DNA from: Vagococcus humatus
GTDB lineage: Bacteria > Bacillota > Bacilli > Lactobacillales > Vagococcaceae
Assembly: GCF_003950325.1 (NCBI RefSeq)
Contig: NZ_PXZH01000001.1
Location: 186,001-250,000, forward strand
DNA length: 64,000 bases
Direction: 5' to 3'
Positions 33,986-42,500 of this stretch are shown in pieces. The notes beneath the pieces are model-generated. The model was given only the letters and a program-made list of their open reading frames with translations, made no database searches and was not told where the DNA came from. Every line of letters begins with the position of its first letter. The first letter of the stretch is position 1. The position numbers were made by a program, and so were the translations under genes.

Positions 33986-34724
33986 TGTATTGACTTTGTT
34001 TCCTAAAATGTTTGAAGGACCTTTAACAGAGTCTATTTTAGGGAAAGCCCAAGACAAAAACTTACTGGATATAAATGTGGTCAATTTTAGAGACTTTTCA
34101 ACCAATAAGCATCAACAGGTGGATGATTATCCATATGGTGGTGGCGCAGGCATGCTGTTAAAAGTTCAACCCATTGCAGATGCTTTAACTAGCATTGAAG
34201 AAAAACACCCTACAACCAAAAAACGCGTGGTGTTACTTGATCCAGCAGGCAAGCCCTTTAACCAAAAGTTAGCGGAAGAATTTTCTGAGGAAGAACATTT
34301 AATCTTTATTTGCGGCCACTATGAAGGCTATGATGAGCGGATTCGTTCATTGGTCACAGATGAAGTCTCTTTAGGAGATTACGTGCTAACAGGTGGAGAG
34401 CTAGGAGCTATGGTGATGATTGATGCCACTGTCCGTTTATTACCAGAAGTTTTAGGGAATGATGAGTCTGCTAAAACAGATTCTCACTCTACTGGATTGC
34501 TTGAGCATCCACAATACACTCGTCCTGCAGATTATAACGGGTTAACGGTGCCAGAGGTCTTAACTAATGGCAACCATAAATTAATTGAACAGTGGCGCTT
34601 AAAAGAGTCTTTAAGACGGACGTATTTAAGACGACCTGATTTACTAGAAACGTTGACTTTCACTAGTGAGATGGAAAAAATGCTAGATGAAGTGAAAAAA
34701 GAAGAGAATAAAATGAAAGACTAA
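33975..34724 (+). CDS. trmD: tRNA (guanine-37-N1)-methyltransferase
   Basis: Methylates G37 beside the anticodon, preventing frameshifts; SPOUT-class dimer. 249 residues. '[15 protein letters not shown]' is the standard start. The S-adenosylmethionine knot is seen in '[13 protein letters not shown]' and '[17 protein letters not shown]'. ATG 33975 lies inside rimM, and GAGGGG is 10 bases upstream. A TTG start six bases earlier is possible but would not match the family N-terminus. Confidence 0.97.
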   Translation: MKIDVLTLFPKMFEGPLTESILGKAQDKNLLDINVVNFRDFSTNKHQQVDDYPYGGGAGMLLKVQPIADALTSIEEKHPTTKKRVVLLDPAGKPFNQKLAEEFSEEEHLIFICGHYEGYDERIRSLVTDEVSLGDYVLTGGELGAMVMIDATVRLLPEVLGNDESAKTDSHSTGLLEHPQYTRPADYNGLTVPEVLTNGNHKLIEQWRLKESLRRTYLRRPDLLETLTFTSEMEKMLDEVKKEENKMKD

Positions 34725-34732
34725 TAAAAGAC

Positions 34733-34762
34733 TTTACTTTCATTTTAAGTTTATGTTATACT
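34733..34762 (+). promoter_or_regulatory. rplS promoter
   Basis: TTTACT (34733-34738), 18 bp, extended -10 TG-T-TATACT (hexamer 34757-34762). Transcription would start just before the first leader hairpin. Confidence 0.7.
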
Positions 34763-34765
34763 TTT

Positions 34766-34845
34766 CAAGTGAGTGTTTCACTCACCTATTACAACATTCC
34801 GCTGCGATTTTACTTTAACGCAAGAATGTTCAGTACAAGGAGACG
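34766..34845 (+). ncRNA. Ribosomal protein L19 leader
   Basis: Two stem-loops lie between the promoter and the rplS ribosome site. GTGAGTG (34769-34775) pairs with CACTCAC (34779-34785) around TTT. The second is AACATTC (34793-34799) with GAATGTT (34824-34830), holding an inner TGCG/CGCA stem. This position and the two-hairpin shape match the L19 leader class described in low-GC Gram-positives, thought to let L19 repress its own mRNA. Confidence 0.7.
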
Positions 34846-34851
34846 GATAAA

Positions 34852-35199
34852 ATGAATCCATTAATTTCAGAAATTACAAAAGAACAACTACGTTCAGACA
34901 TTCCAGATTTTCGCCCTGGTGACACATTACGTGTGCATGCGAAAGTTGTGGAAGGTACTCGTGAACGTATCCAGATTTTCGAAGGTGTATGTATTAAACG
35001 CCAAGGCCAAGGCATTAGCGAAACTTACACTGTTCGTAAAATTTCAAACGGTGTTGGGGTAGAACGTACATTCCCTGTACACACACCACGTGTTGAAACA
35101 ATCGATGTAGTTCGTCAAGGCCGCGTTCGTCGTGCTAAACTTTACTACATTCGCGATCGTCATGGTAAAGCAGCAAGAATTAGAGAAATTCGTCGCTAA
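34852..35199 (+). CDS. rplS: 50S ribosomal protein L19
   Basis: 115 residues, beginning [28 protein letters not shown], with '[18 protein letters not shown]' and a basic C-terminus, all matching L19. It lies at the 30S-50S interface. It has its own promoter and leader, so it can be expressed apart from rpsP-trmD. AAGGAGACGG precedes the ATG. Confidence 0.99.
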   Translation: MNPLISEITKEQLRSDIPDFRPGDTLRVHAKVVEGTRERIQIFEGVCIKRQGQGISETYTVRKISNGVGVERTFPVHTPRVETIDVVRQGRVRRAKLYYIRDRHGKAARIREIRR

Positions 35200-35215
35200 T
35201 TATCAGAAGCAATTA

Positions 35216-35247
35216 AAAGCCTTTGGAATTTTCCAAAGGCTTTTTTT
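35216..35247 (+). terminator. Terminator after rplS
   Basis: A perfect 13-bp stem (35216-35228 and 35231-35243) continued by T. Confidence 0.92.
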
Positions 35248-35261
35248 ATTTTGCTTAGGAA

Positions 35262-35289
35262 TTGATTTTTTTAAAGACTCTTTTATAAT
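35262..35289 (+). promoter_or_regulatory. Promoter of the LacI-type regulator
   Basis: TTGATT (35262-35267), 16 bp, TATAAT (35284-35289), 34 bases before the ATG. Confidence 0.65.
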
Positions 35290-35323
35290 GAATATACGGA
35301 TGATAGACAAAGGAGGAAATCTC

Positions 35324-36310
35324 ATGCCAACAATGAATGATGTGGCCAAATTAGCAGGGGTTTCTAGAGGGACTGTTTCGAATTATGTGAACGGAGTCCA
35401 GGTAAAAGAAGCTTCGCAAAAAAAAATTCAAGCGGCGATTGATGAGTTGAATTATGTCCCTAATATCACTGCTAGACAATTAAAATTACAAAGATCCAAT
35501 CTTGTTGTGTTTATTTTACCGACAACAAGAACTCCATTTTTTTCAGAATTAGTCTATGGTATGCAACAAGCCCTTAATCAAGTAGGGTTTAAAATGTTGC
35601 TATGTAATTCTAACAATCAAATTGAAGAAGAATTAGACTATATTCAAATGGCAAAAGAACAAAAAGTAGCAGGAATCATTACCATTTCCTATAGTGAGTT
35701 AGGTCCTTATTTAACCACAGACGTTCCGATTGTTTCGATTGAAAAACGATTAGCTCCTCATATTCCCTGTATATCCTCAGATAATTATGCAGGCGGACAA
35801 TTAGCAGCTCGTCTGTTACATAAAAAACAAGCGAAGAATTTTCTTGTCATTACTCGGACAACATCCAAAAGTTTAGTAAATTACGGCGTTCGTGTTCAAG
35901 GATTTATGGATTATTGTGAAAAGAACGATATTTCAGTTACAAAATTTGAATCCTACCAACATGAAGAAAATTTTTATCCTGAATTACGTCAATTCTTAGA
36001 AACTCAGTATCAACAGACTTGTCTTTATGATGGTATTTTCGCAGTAGCTGATCAATACGCTGATTTTTCAGTAGGTATTTTAAAGCAATTAGGCTATGAT
36101 GTTCCAGCTGATATCCAAATCATAGGCTTTGATGGTGGCCGCATGTATCCAGAACAACCTGCCTACTTATCTTCCATTAGACAACCTGTGTCTGATATTA
36201 TTAAACAGTGTGTGAGTATCTTGCAACAGTCATTAGAACACCCTAATCAAAAAACAGTGGATCCTATCTTATTACCTGTATCTTATTTGGAAGGATTAAC
36301 AACTCGTTAA
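35324..36310 (+). CDS. LacI-family transcriptional regulator of the adjacent PTS operon
   Basis: 328 residues. The N-terminal helix-turn-helix and hinge ('MNDVAKLAGVSRGTVSNYVNG', 'NYVPNITARQLK') are typical LacI/GalR. The rest is the two-lobed sugar-binding fold ('PIVSIEKRL... ISSDNYAGGQLAARLL', 'GIFAVADQYA', 'DIQIIGFDGGRM'). AGGAGG lies 7 bases before ATG 35324; the frame runs further upstream through rplS but without a credible start. It precedes two GGAACGTTCC operators and the PTS genes it most likely represses. The inducer is unknown, presumably a sugar or sugar phosphate from that pathway. Confidence 0.92.
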   Translation: MPTMNDVAKLAGVSRGTVSNYVNGVQVKEASQKKIQAAIDELNYVPNITARQLKLQRSNLVVFILPTTRTPFFSELVYGMQQALNQVGFKMLLCNSNNQIEEELDYIQMAKEQKVAGIITISYSELGPYLTTDVPIVSIEKRLAPHIPCISSDNYAGGQLAARLLHKKQAKNFLVITRTTSKSLVNYGVRVQGFMDYCEKNDISVTKFESYQHEENFYPELRQFLETQYQQTCLYDGIFAVADQYADFSVGILKQLGYDVPADIQIIGFDGGRMYPEQPAYLSSIRQPVSDIIKQCVSILQQSLEHPNQKTVDPILLPVSYLEGLTTR

Positions 36311-36316
36311 AAAAAT

Positions 36317-36345
36317 TTGCAAATGGCTAAGTTTTATAGTAAAGT
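36317..36345 (+). promoter_or_regulatory. Promoter of the PTS-glucosidase operon
   Basis: TTGCAA (36317-36322), 17 bp, TAAAGT (36340-36345). The first operator begins about 12 bases after the -10, over the expected transcription start. Confidence 0.6.
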
Positions 36346-36356
36346 AAGTACATAAA

Positions 36357-36372
36357 TATGGAACGTTCCAAA
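36357..36372. promoter_or_regulatory. Operator 1 for the LacI-type regulator
   Basis: A palindrome TGGAACGTTCCA centred at 36364/36365, with the central CG typical of LacI-family sites. It lies at the expected transcription start. Confidence 0.75.
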
Positions 36373-36410
36373 TAATTGCGTTTAGCGGTTATTTGGATTT
36401 TCTAGCAACG

Positions 36411-36430
36411 TATTTGGAACGTTCCAAATA
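36411..36430. promoter_or_regulatory. Operator 2 for the LacI-type regulator
   Basis: A perfect 20-bp palindrome TATTTGGAACGTTCCAAATA centred at 36420/36421, 56 bp from operator 1 and just before the ribosome site of the first PTS gene. Confidence 0.8.
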
Positions 36431-36444
36431 AAAGGAGAGTTGGC

Positions 36445-37407
36445 ATGAAAAAGTTTGTAATCGCTTCACATGGAACCTTGGCAAAAGGCATGAGGCAAAC
36501 CTTGGAGTTATTTGTAGGAAATGATTTAGATATTACCTATATGAGTGCTTATATTGAAGGAGAAAAAGATATAGGTGAACAAATCAATACTTATGTATCT
36601 TCATTAAGTCATGAGGATCAAGTTGTGGTGTTTACCGATATGTATGGAGGCAGTGTGAATCAAAAATTTACTTTAGCGGCAGAGGGTTATCCTCAAATGT
36701 TTATTGTAGCAGGGTTTAATTTACCAGTTATGCTTGAAATTATTTACGGGGCTGATACTTATACAAGAGAAAATTTGCAACAATTTATTGAAAAGGGTCA
36801 AGAAGCGATGCAATTAGTTGAACCAAAAGAAAAGCTTGAGCAGAATGCTCCCAAAAATGACAATCAGTTAACGACAGACTTAACGGAAAAAGAAGAAACT
36901 AAACCATTAGCAGCAAATGGTATTATGCCAACTACTTTAAGAGTAGATGAACGATTAATACATGGCCAGATTGCTATGGTTTGGTCTAAAGCCCTTAATT
37001 TAGAAGGGATTTTAGTAGCAAACGATGAAGTATCTCAAAATGATACACAACAAATGGCATTAAAAATGGCAGTTCCATCAGGGATTAAGGTACTAATTCG
37101 TTCAGTTGATGAAGCAGGGGAAATTTTGCAGGATTTACGAGCTCCTAATAAACGTTTATTGGTGTTAGTTAAAACAATTAAAGATGCTGTAAGGTTAGCA
37201 GAACAAGTGCCTAATATGAGTTATATTAATATCGGCAACGTGGGAAAAGCAGTCACAGGTGAGAAAGAAACCTTAACTCAATTTGTTATGTTAACAGCTG
37301 AAGAACGTCAATCATTAGCAGAATTAGTTGCTATTTATCCTGAAACTGCCTTACAAAATGTACCATCAGACAAAAAAGAATTAGCTCAGACATTTCTAGA
37401 AAATTAG
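36445..37407 (+). CDS. PTS mannose-family EIIAB component
   Basis: 320 residues, a fusion. Residues 1-125 are an EIIA of the mannose class, with the phosphorylated His9 in 'VIASHGTLAKGM' and 'VVVFTDMYGGSVNQ'. A charged Gln/Glu/Lys linker (about 125-155) follows. Residues 158-320 are an EIIB, with the phosphorylated His in 'RVDERLIHGQIAMVW'. It relays phosphate from HPr to the incoming sugar. AAAGGAGAG precedes the ATG. The operon continues with EIIC, EIID and a glycosidase. Confidence 0.94.
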   Translation: MKKFVIASHGTLAKGMRQTLELFVGNDLDITYMSAYIEGEKDIGEQINTYVSSLSHEDQVVVFTDMYGGSVNQKFTLAAEGYPQMFIVAGFNLPVMLEIIYGADTYTRENLQQFIEKGQEAMQLVEPKEKLEQNAPKNDNQLTTDLTEKEETKPLAANGIMPTTLRVDERLIHGQIAMVWSKALNLEGILVANDEVSQNDTQQMALKMAVPSGIKVLIRSVDEAGEILQDLRAPNKRLLVLVKTIKDAVRLAEQVPNMSYINIGNVGKAVTGEKETLTQFVMLTAEERQSLAELVAIYPETALQNVPSDKKELAQTFLEN

Positions 37408-37422
37408 AGGAGAGAAAAAATT

Positions 37423-38247
37423 ATGTTATTAGAAGCATTTATTGTTGCCTTAGTAGTCTTTTTAACAGTGGGTGGTCAAGAGTTATTAGGCTTTACTATG
37501 TTAGGTCGACCTATTGTAATCGGTCCTTTATTAGGGTTATTACTTGGAGATATCCAAACTGGTTTATTAATTGGGGCGGCTTTAGAAACTATTTTTATGG
37601 GAGTCATTAATATTGGTGGGGCTAGTTCTGCAGAACCAGGTTTAGCTACTGCTTTAGCCACTGCTTTTGCGATTAATATGCATGCTGGGGTGGAAGTAGC
37701 CATTCCTATTGCTATTCCTTTAGGTATTATTGGCTTACAAATAAAAACTTTACTATATGTAGCAGTTGTCGGTCCTTTTGCAGTGAAATTTGATAAACTG
37801 GCAGAAAATGGTGACAGCCAAGGAATAGCGAAACTTCATTTTGGCTTGTGGGGACTACAGTGGTTTATCTATTCATTAATTCCTTTCTTTGCTATTTTAT
37901 TTGGTTCAAAAGCGACTCAAAGAGTTTTAGAACAAATACCAGAAGTGATTGTTCATGGCTTGAGCATAGCTGGAAATTTATTGTCAGCAGTGGGAATGGC
38001 CATGTTATTAAAAATCTTATGGGATAAAAAAGTTGGAGTATATTACTTTTTAGGCTTTATTTTAATTGCCTATTTTAAAACACCACTGATTGCAGTAGCG
38101 GTTTTAGCTTTAATTATTGCTATTGTCACAGCTAGTCGTGATATTGATTTGAAAAAAATTAAGCAACAGTTAACTAGTGTACCAACTGCACAAAATGCTA
38201 GTCAAAAAACGGCAGCAGAGCTTGAAGTAGATGAATTTTTTAAATAA
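37423..38247 (+). CDS. PTS mannose-family EIIC component
   Basis: 274 residues, mostly membrane helices, with the family segments 'GRPIVIGPLLGLLLGDIQTGLLIGAALE' and 'INIGGASSAEPGLATALATAFAI'. It forms the sugar channel with EIID. GAGGAGAG precedes the ATG, 15 bases after EIIAB. The C-terminal 40 residues are polar and cytosolic. Confidence 0.93.
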   Translation: MLLEAFIVALVVFLTVGGQELLGFTMLGRPIVIGPLLGLLLGDIQTGLLIGAALETIFMGVINIGGASSAEPGLATALATAFAINMHAGVEVAIPIAIPLGIIGLQIKTLLYVAVVGPFAVKFDKLAENGDSQGIAKLHFGLWGLQWFIYSLIPFFAILFGSKATQRVLEQIPEVIVHGLSIAGNLLSAVGMAMLLKILWDKKVGVYYFLGFILIAYFKTPLIAVAVLALIIAIVTASRDIDLKKIKQQLTSVPTAQNASQKTAAELEVDEFFK

Positions 38248-38259
38248 TTAGGAGGAAAT

Positions 38260-39096
38260 ATGACAATGACACAGCATATCAACACCCATACACCAACAGA
38301 AAAGACATTATTGAAACAACTATACTGGCGCTCATTTACTTTATATGCAGCTGTAACTCCTTCTAAACAAGGAGCTTCCGGTTTTTCTTATGCTATGCAG
38401 CCCTTTTTAGATGTTTTTTATAAAGGGGATGAAAAGAAAAGGAAAGATGCCATGGTGCGTCAAATGTCTTATTTTAATACAAATATTGCCATGTATCCCT
38501 TTATATTAGGGGTAGTTGCTTCTATGGAAAAAGAAAATAGTGAAAAAGATGATTTTAATTCTGAGTCGATTAATGGTATTAAAACAAGTTTAATGGGACC
38601 TTTAGCAGGAATTGGGGATTCAGTTTTTTGGGGAGTGTTAAGAACTCTGTCAGCAGGTATTGCAGTGAGTTTAGCACAAGCAGGCAATGTATTTGCCCCT
38701 ATCGTATTTTTGGCTCTTTTTAATTTACCTGTTCAGTGGTTACGCTTTAAAGGAGGAGAACTTGGGTACACTCTAGGTTCTAATTATATTTCTAATTTAT
38801 ACGAAAATGGTTTAATCAATATTTTAACTAAAGCAGCTAGCATTGTAGGACTGGCCATGGTTGGGGCTATGACTAGTCAGATGGTAGTGTTAGATATTAA
38901 GTGGAACATGGTAATGGACGGGGAAGTCGTGATGAACATCCAAGAGATGTTGGATCAAATTTTTGTTGGACTTATTCCTTTATCTATTACATTGTTTAGT
39001 TTTTATTTATTGAAAAAGAAACAGATTTCCATTAACTATTTAATTGTGGGCATTATTATACTAGGCATTATGCTATCTGTATTAGGGATTGCTTAG
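38260..39096 (+). CDS. PTS mannose-family EIID component
   Basis: 278 residues. 'QGASGFSYAMQPFLD', 'FNTNIAMYPFILGVVASME' and 'IKTSLMGPLAGIGDSVFWG' are diagnostic for EIID of the mannose superfamily. Several membrane helices lie in the C-terminal half. TTAGGAGG lies before ATG 38260, and the MTMTQHIN start has a second ATG at 38266 that is also usable. Its stop is 26 bases before the glucosidase start. Confidence 0.92.
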   Translation: MTMTQHINTHTPTEKTLLKQLYWRSFTLYAAVTPSKQGASGFSYAMQPFLDVFYKGDEKKRKDAMVRQMSYFNTNIAMYPFILGVVASMEKENSEKDDFNSESINGIKTSLMGPLAGIGDSVFWGVLRTLSAGIAVSLAQAGNVFAPIVFLALFNLPVQWLRFKGGELGYTLGSNYISNLYENGLINILTKAASIVGLAMVGAMTSQMVVLDIKWNMVMDGEVVMNIQEMLDQIFVGLIPLSITLFSFYLLKKKQISINYLIVGIIILGIMLSVLGIA

Positions 39097-39122
39097 TGGA
39101 AGATGTAAGAAAGGGGAAAATA

Positions 39123-40790
39123 ATGGGTAGCAAATGGTGGAAAGATGGAGTTATCTATCAAATTTATCCTAAAAGTTTTAAGGATAGTAATGGAGATGGT
39201 ATAGGAGATTTAAAAGGGGTGGAAGAAAAATTACCTTATTTAAAAGAGTTAGGCATAGATGGTATTTGGCTTAGTCCAGTGTATCTTTCTCCTCAAATCG
39301 ATAATGGCTATGACATTTCAGACTACTACCAAATTGATCCGATGTTTGGGAATAATCAAGATATGGAACGTTTGATTCAAGCAGCACATCGTCTTGATAT
39401 CAAAATTATTATGGATTTTGTGGCAAATCATACTTCAGATCAATGTGAATGGTTTCAAAAAAGTCGACAATCTAAAAACAATCCCTATAGTGACTATTAT
39501 ATTTGGCAAGATCCTAAGCCAGATGGTAGTGCTCCAAATAATTGGGGGTCTAATTTTGGCGGGTCTGCTTGGACATTTGATCCTATAAGACAACAATACT
39601 ATTTGCATTATTATGCCAAAGAACAACCAGATTTAAATTGGGAAAATCCTAAAGTTCGTCAAAGTATTTATGACATGATGAGATATTGGCAAGCAAAAGG
39701 GGTAGACGGATTTCGTATGGATGTGATTACCTCGATTTCAAAAGATTGGGGTTTTAACGATAATCCGCAACCCTACACAACGGTTAATCAACAAAATGGT
39801 CCAAGAATGCATGAATTTATTCATGAAATGAACAAAGAAGTACTGGCTCCTTTAAATTTGATGAGTGTGGGAGAAGCGCCTGCTGCTACTGCTTCAGATG
39901 CTCATTTATTAGTGGATCCTAACCGAGAAGAATTAGACATGATTTTTACTTTTGAACACATGCACATTGATAGAAAAAAAGGAGATATCAATGGGCGTTG
40001 GGCGTTACAAGCACCTGATTTTGTCGCTTTAAAAAGAATAATGAGTGAGTGGCAATCAGAGTTAGCTGAACAAGGATGGAATGCTTTATATTTTGAAAAT
40101 CATGACCGAGCTAGAATTATTTCTCGTTGGGGAAATGATACTACTTACCGCTATGAATCAGCTACTGTTTTTGCTACTCTTTTACATGGCATGAAAGGAA
40201 CCCCTTATATTTACCAAGGGGAAGAAATTGGTATGACTAATCCTAAATTTAATTTGGATGAGTATGTAGACATTGAACTCCGAGGAAATCATCAGTATTT
40301 TGTAAAAGAGCAGAAAAGTATCAGTGAAGAAGAATTTTTAAAAGCCGTGCATAAAGTCAGCCGAGATAATGCCCGTACACCTATGCAGTGGGATGATAGT
40401 AAGCAAGCAGGCTTTACAACAGGGACACCTTGGCTTTCTGTCAATCCAAATTACCGAAGTATTAATGTAGTTAAAGATAGACAAGCAACTAAATCAATTT
40501 TTAACTATTATCAGCAGTTAATTCATCTTCGGCATACAGAACCAATTTTAAAAGAGGGCAGCTATGAATTATTATTACCTGATCATCCAGCAGTTTTTGC
40601 TTATAAACGTCAAGACCAGCAAAAAACATGGTTAGTGATTGGTAATTTGTCTGAAGAAGAACAGGACATAAGCAGTATATTACCTGATCAATCTCAATTT
40701 ATCATCCAGAATCAAGTTCGCAGTGATTTACAAGCACCACTTCAGCCTTATGAGAGTTTTATTTTAGAAGTGATTTCTGAAAAAGTCTAA
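39123..40790 (+). CDS. GH13 alpha-glucosidase, oligo-1,6-glucosidase/dextran-glucosidase type
   Basis: 555 residues, the normal size for subfamily GH13_31. The nucleophile is Asp200 in 'GFRMDVIT', the acid/base Glu251 in 'SVGEAPAA', and the third acid Asp328 in 'FENHDRARI'. 'NNWGSNFGGSAW' and Val201 after the nucleophile are typical of alpha-1,6-cleaving enzymes rather than maltases. No signal peptide, so it is cytosolic. ATG 39123 is used because AAGGGG precedes it; a GTG at 39096 shares bases with the EIID stop and lacks a site. It is co-transcribed with the PTS, so it probably hydrolyses the imported isomaltose-like sugar or its phosphate. Trehalose-6-phosphate hydrolase is a less likely alternative. 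Confidence 0.88.
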   Translation: MGSKWWKDGVIYQIYPKSFKDSNGDGIGDLKGVEEKLPYLKELGIDGIWLSPVYLSPQIDNGYDISDYYQIDPMFGNNQDMERLIQAAHRLDIKIIMDFVANHTSDQCEWFQKSRQSKNNPYSDYYIWQDPKPDGSAPNNWGSNFGGSAWTFDPIRQQYYLHYYAKEQPDLNWENPKVRQSIYDMMRYWQAKGVDGFRMDVITSISKDWGFNDNPQPYTTVNQQNGPRMHEFIHEMNKEVLAPLNLMSVGEAPAATASDAHLLVDPNREELDMIFTFEHMHIDRKKGDINGRWALQAPDFVALKRIMSEWQSELAEQGWNALYFENHDRARIISRWGNDTTYRYESATVFATLLHGMKGTPYIYQGEEIGMTNPKFNLDEYVDIELRGNHQYFVKEQKSISEEEFLKAVHKVSRDNARTPMQWDDSKQAGFTTGTPWLSVNPNYRSINVVKDRQATKSIFNYYQQLIHLRHTEPILKEGSYELLLPDHPAVFAYKRQDQQKTWLVIGNLSEEEQDISSILPDQSQFIIQNQVRSDLQAPLQPYESFILEVISEKV

Positions 40791-40814
40791 TCTTGTAGTA
40801 AGGAGTCATATAAT

Positions 40815-40853
40815 AAAAACCGGAAACCACTAAACAAGTGATTTCCGGTTTTT
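40815..40853. terminator. Bidirectional terminator between the glucosidase and bioY
   Basis: A 17-bp inverted repeat with one mismatch (40815-40831 and 40837-40853) and A/T tails. Confidence 0.9.
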
Positions 40854-40855
40854 TA

Positions 40856-41404
40856 TTAATTAAGAGAAATATGTGCCCGGGTTAAGGCTTTATAAACAGT
40901 TACACCAATAAACGAAGCTAACCAAGCTTTTAAGATGCCTGGTAAAATAAAGGGAATAAAACCGTTAGCCAAAGCCCCTTGCCAGTTTAAATTCGCTGCC
41001 ACTTTTAGCCAAAGAGTCCCAAAGATAAGAGTAACAATAGCGCCAATAATATTAGCGATGGTTGTCCAAGTTACTGTATATTGCCCTCTTTTTTGAATAA
41101 GATAACTAGTAATTAGTGTGTTAAAGATGAATCCGACTAAATAGCCTCCTGTTGGTCCAACTAAAACGCCTAAACCACTGTTAAACCCTGCAAAAACAGG
41201 CAGTCCAATCCCTCCTAATAATAAGTAGATGCTTACAGCAATCGTGCTGTTTAAGGGAGATAAAAGTGTTGCAATAATACCTACGCCTAATGTTTGGCCA
41301 GTTAACGGAACAAAGCCTAAAGGGATAGTAATTTGAGCTAAAACGGCGATAATAATAGCAGACTGACCATTGATGATCCATTGTTTTAATTTAGTATGTG
41401 TCAT
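40856..41404 (-). CDS. bioY: Biotin ECF transporter substrate-binding protein BioY
   Basis: 182 residues with six membrane segments. Family segments are 'ALAQITIPLGFVPLTGQTLGVG'-like (here 'TIPLGFVPLTGQTLGVGI'), 'YLLLGGIGLPVFAG', 'GLGVLVGPTGGYLVGF' and 'FIPFILPGILKAWLAS'. BioY is the S component that binds biotin and works with the shared EcfA-EcfA'-EcfT module encoded elsewhere. AAGGAG precedes the ATG on the minus strand. BirA-type boxes upstream indicate repression by biotin-loaded BirA. Confidence 0.93.
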   Translation of the reverse strand: MTHTKLKQWIINGQSAIIIAVLAQITIPLGFVPLTGQTLGVGIIATLLSPLNSTIAVSIYLLLGGIGLPVFAGFNSGLGVLVGPTGGYLVGFIFNTLITSYLIQKRGQYTVTWTTIANIIGAIVTLIFGTLWLKVAANLNWQGALANGFIPFILPGILKAWLASFIGVTVYKALTRAHISLN

Positions 41405-41423
41405 GTGTGAACTCCTTATAATA

Positions 41424-41470
41424 GTTAACGTGTCATTTAATTGTTAACCTCTTTTTTTTATAGGTTAACA
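41424..41470 (-). promoter_or_regulatory. BirA operator region of bioY
   Basis: Inverted half-sites TGTTAACC (41442-41449) and GGTTAACA (41463-41470) are separated by 13 bases, the arrangement of BirA boxes in Gram-positives. A third GTTAAC (41424-41429) lies nearer the gene. Confidence 0.75.
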
Positions 41471-41510
41471 TTAAGTGTAAATTTTAGCAAGTTAATTTTT
41501 TCCATAAAAT

Positions 41511-41551
41511 AAAAAACCTTCAACTGAGGGTTAATCAGTCGAAGGTTTTTC
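41511..41551 (-). terminator. Terminator overlapping the end of queH
   Basis: An inverted repeat with CCTTC/GAAGG core and ACTGA/TCAGT inner stem, A and T runs at the ends. The queH stop lies in the loop-proximal part. Confidence 0.8.
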
Positions 41552-42316
41552 AGCTAGTTCTGAAGAGTCAGTGATCATGTGGAAAGGAATTTTTTGTCTG
41601 TTTTCTAACCAAGCTTTTGCTTCTTGATTAATCTGTTTTAAATCGACTCCTTGTTCTTTAGCAGCAAAAAGACAACCACAATAACATTGCCGGTAAATAT
41701 CGTACTCTCGGCACATATCAATGGAGCGTTTATAACCATTATTTTTTTTGAAATCACTAGGTAGGTAACTCACTTGATAAAATTCTTGAACTTCAATGCC
41801 AATATGATTAATCAGTTGACTATTTTTTTTAGGAGAAATGGTTAGGGCACTACCAAAATAATCAAAGCCTAATTCTTGAGCTTTTTCGGCGACTAAATCT
41901 AAACGAAGCTCAAAACAAGCATGACAACGTTCTCCTCCTTCTGGTTCTTCTTCTAGATGCTTTTCTTTAACCATATGAATAAAGTCATTGGGTTTATAGG
42001 GAGCACTGATAAAGCCTACTTGGTTACCAGTCTTAGCGTTAAAGGCTTCGATAAAATCTTTTTGAACTTGTTCTCGTCTTAGATATTCTGTTCGTGGATG
42101 AATGTTTGAATTAGCGAAATACACACTAACCTGTGCATATTGACACAAATATTCTAAGGTATGGGTACTACAAGGTGCACAACAACTATGAATTAAAATC
42201 TTTGGTTGAATTTGTTCTTTTTGCCAAGTTTGAATCATTTTTTGTAGTACGCGGTCATAATTTATTTTTTGATTTGGATTCATTTTTTCTAAAATTTCAA
42301 GACTATTAATTAACAT
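41531..42316 (-). CDS. queH: Epoxyqueuosine reductase QueH
   Basis: Last step of queuosine synthesis in tRNA, reducing epoxyqueuosine; the non-cobalamin alternative to QueG. 261 residues, former DUF208. Conserved cysteines appear as 'ILIHSCCAPCSTH', 'GGERCHACFELRLD' and 'CREYDIYRQCYCGCLFA', matching the Fe-S and metal ligands. 'GSALTISPKKN' is also typical. AGAGG lies upstream of the 42316 start. No other queuosine genes are near. Confidence 0.92.
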   Translation of the reverse strand: MLINSLEILEKMNPNQKINYDRVLQKMIQTWQKEQIQPKILIHSCCAPCSTHTLEYLCQYAQVSVYFANSNIHPRTEYLRREQVQKDFIEAFNAKTGNQVGFISAPYKPNDFIHMVKEKHLEEEPEGGERCHACFELRLDLVAEKAQELGFDYFGSALTISPKKNSQLINHIGIEVQEFYQVSYLPSDFKKNNGYKRSIDMCREYDIYRQCYCGCLFAAKEQGVDLKQINQEAKAWLENRQKIPFHMITDSSELAEKPSTD

Positions 42317-42500
42317 TTAGCGTAACCTCTTTATTTTTTTATCTCTTAATGAACCTATTGTAAGTAAAAACAAGAAAGAAGGCAATGACTGTTTTGCTAT
42401 AGATTAAAAAGAATTCCTAATGTATCAGTAAAAAAAGACTTTTCAATTATGAGATAAACTGCTATCTTTAATGAGATAAGAATAAAGGAGGCCACGTGAA

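Noticed and set aside
34766-34845. rplS leader hairpin as a transcription terminator of trmD
   Set aside because: The GTGAGTG/CACTCAC stem is followed by CTATTAC rather than a T run, and it fits the L19 leader.
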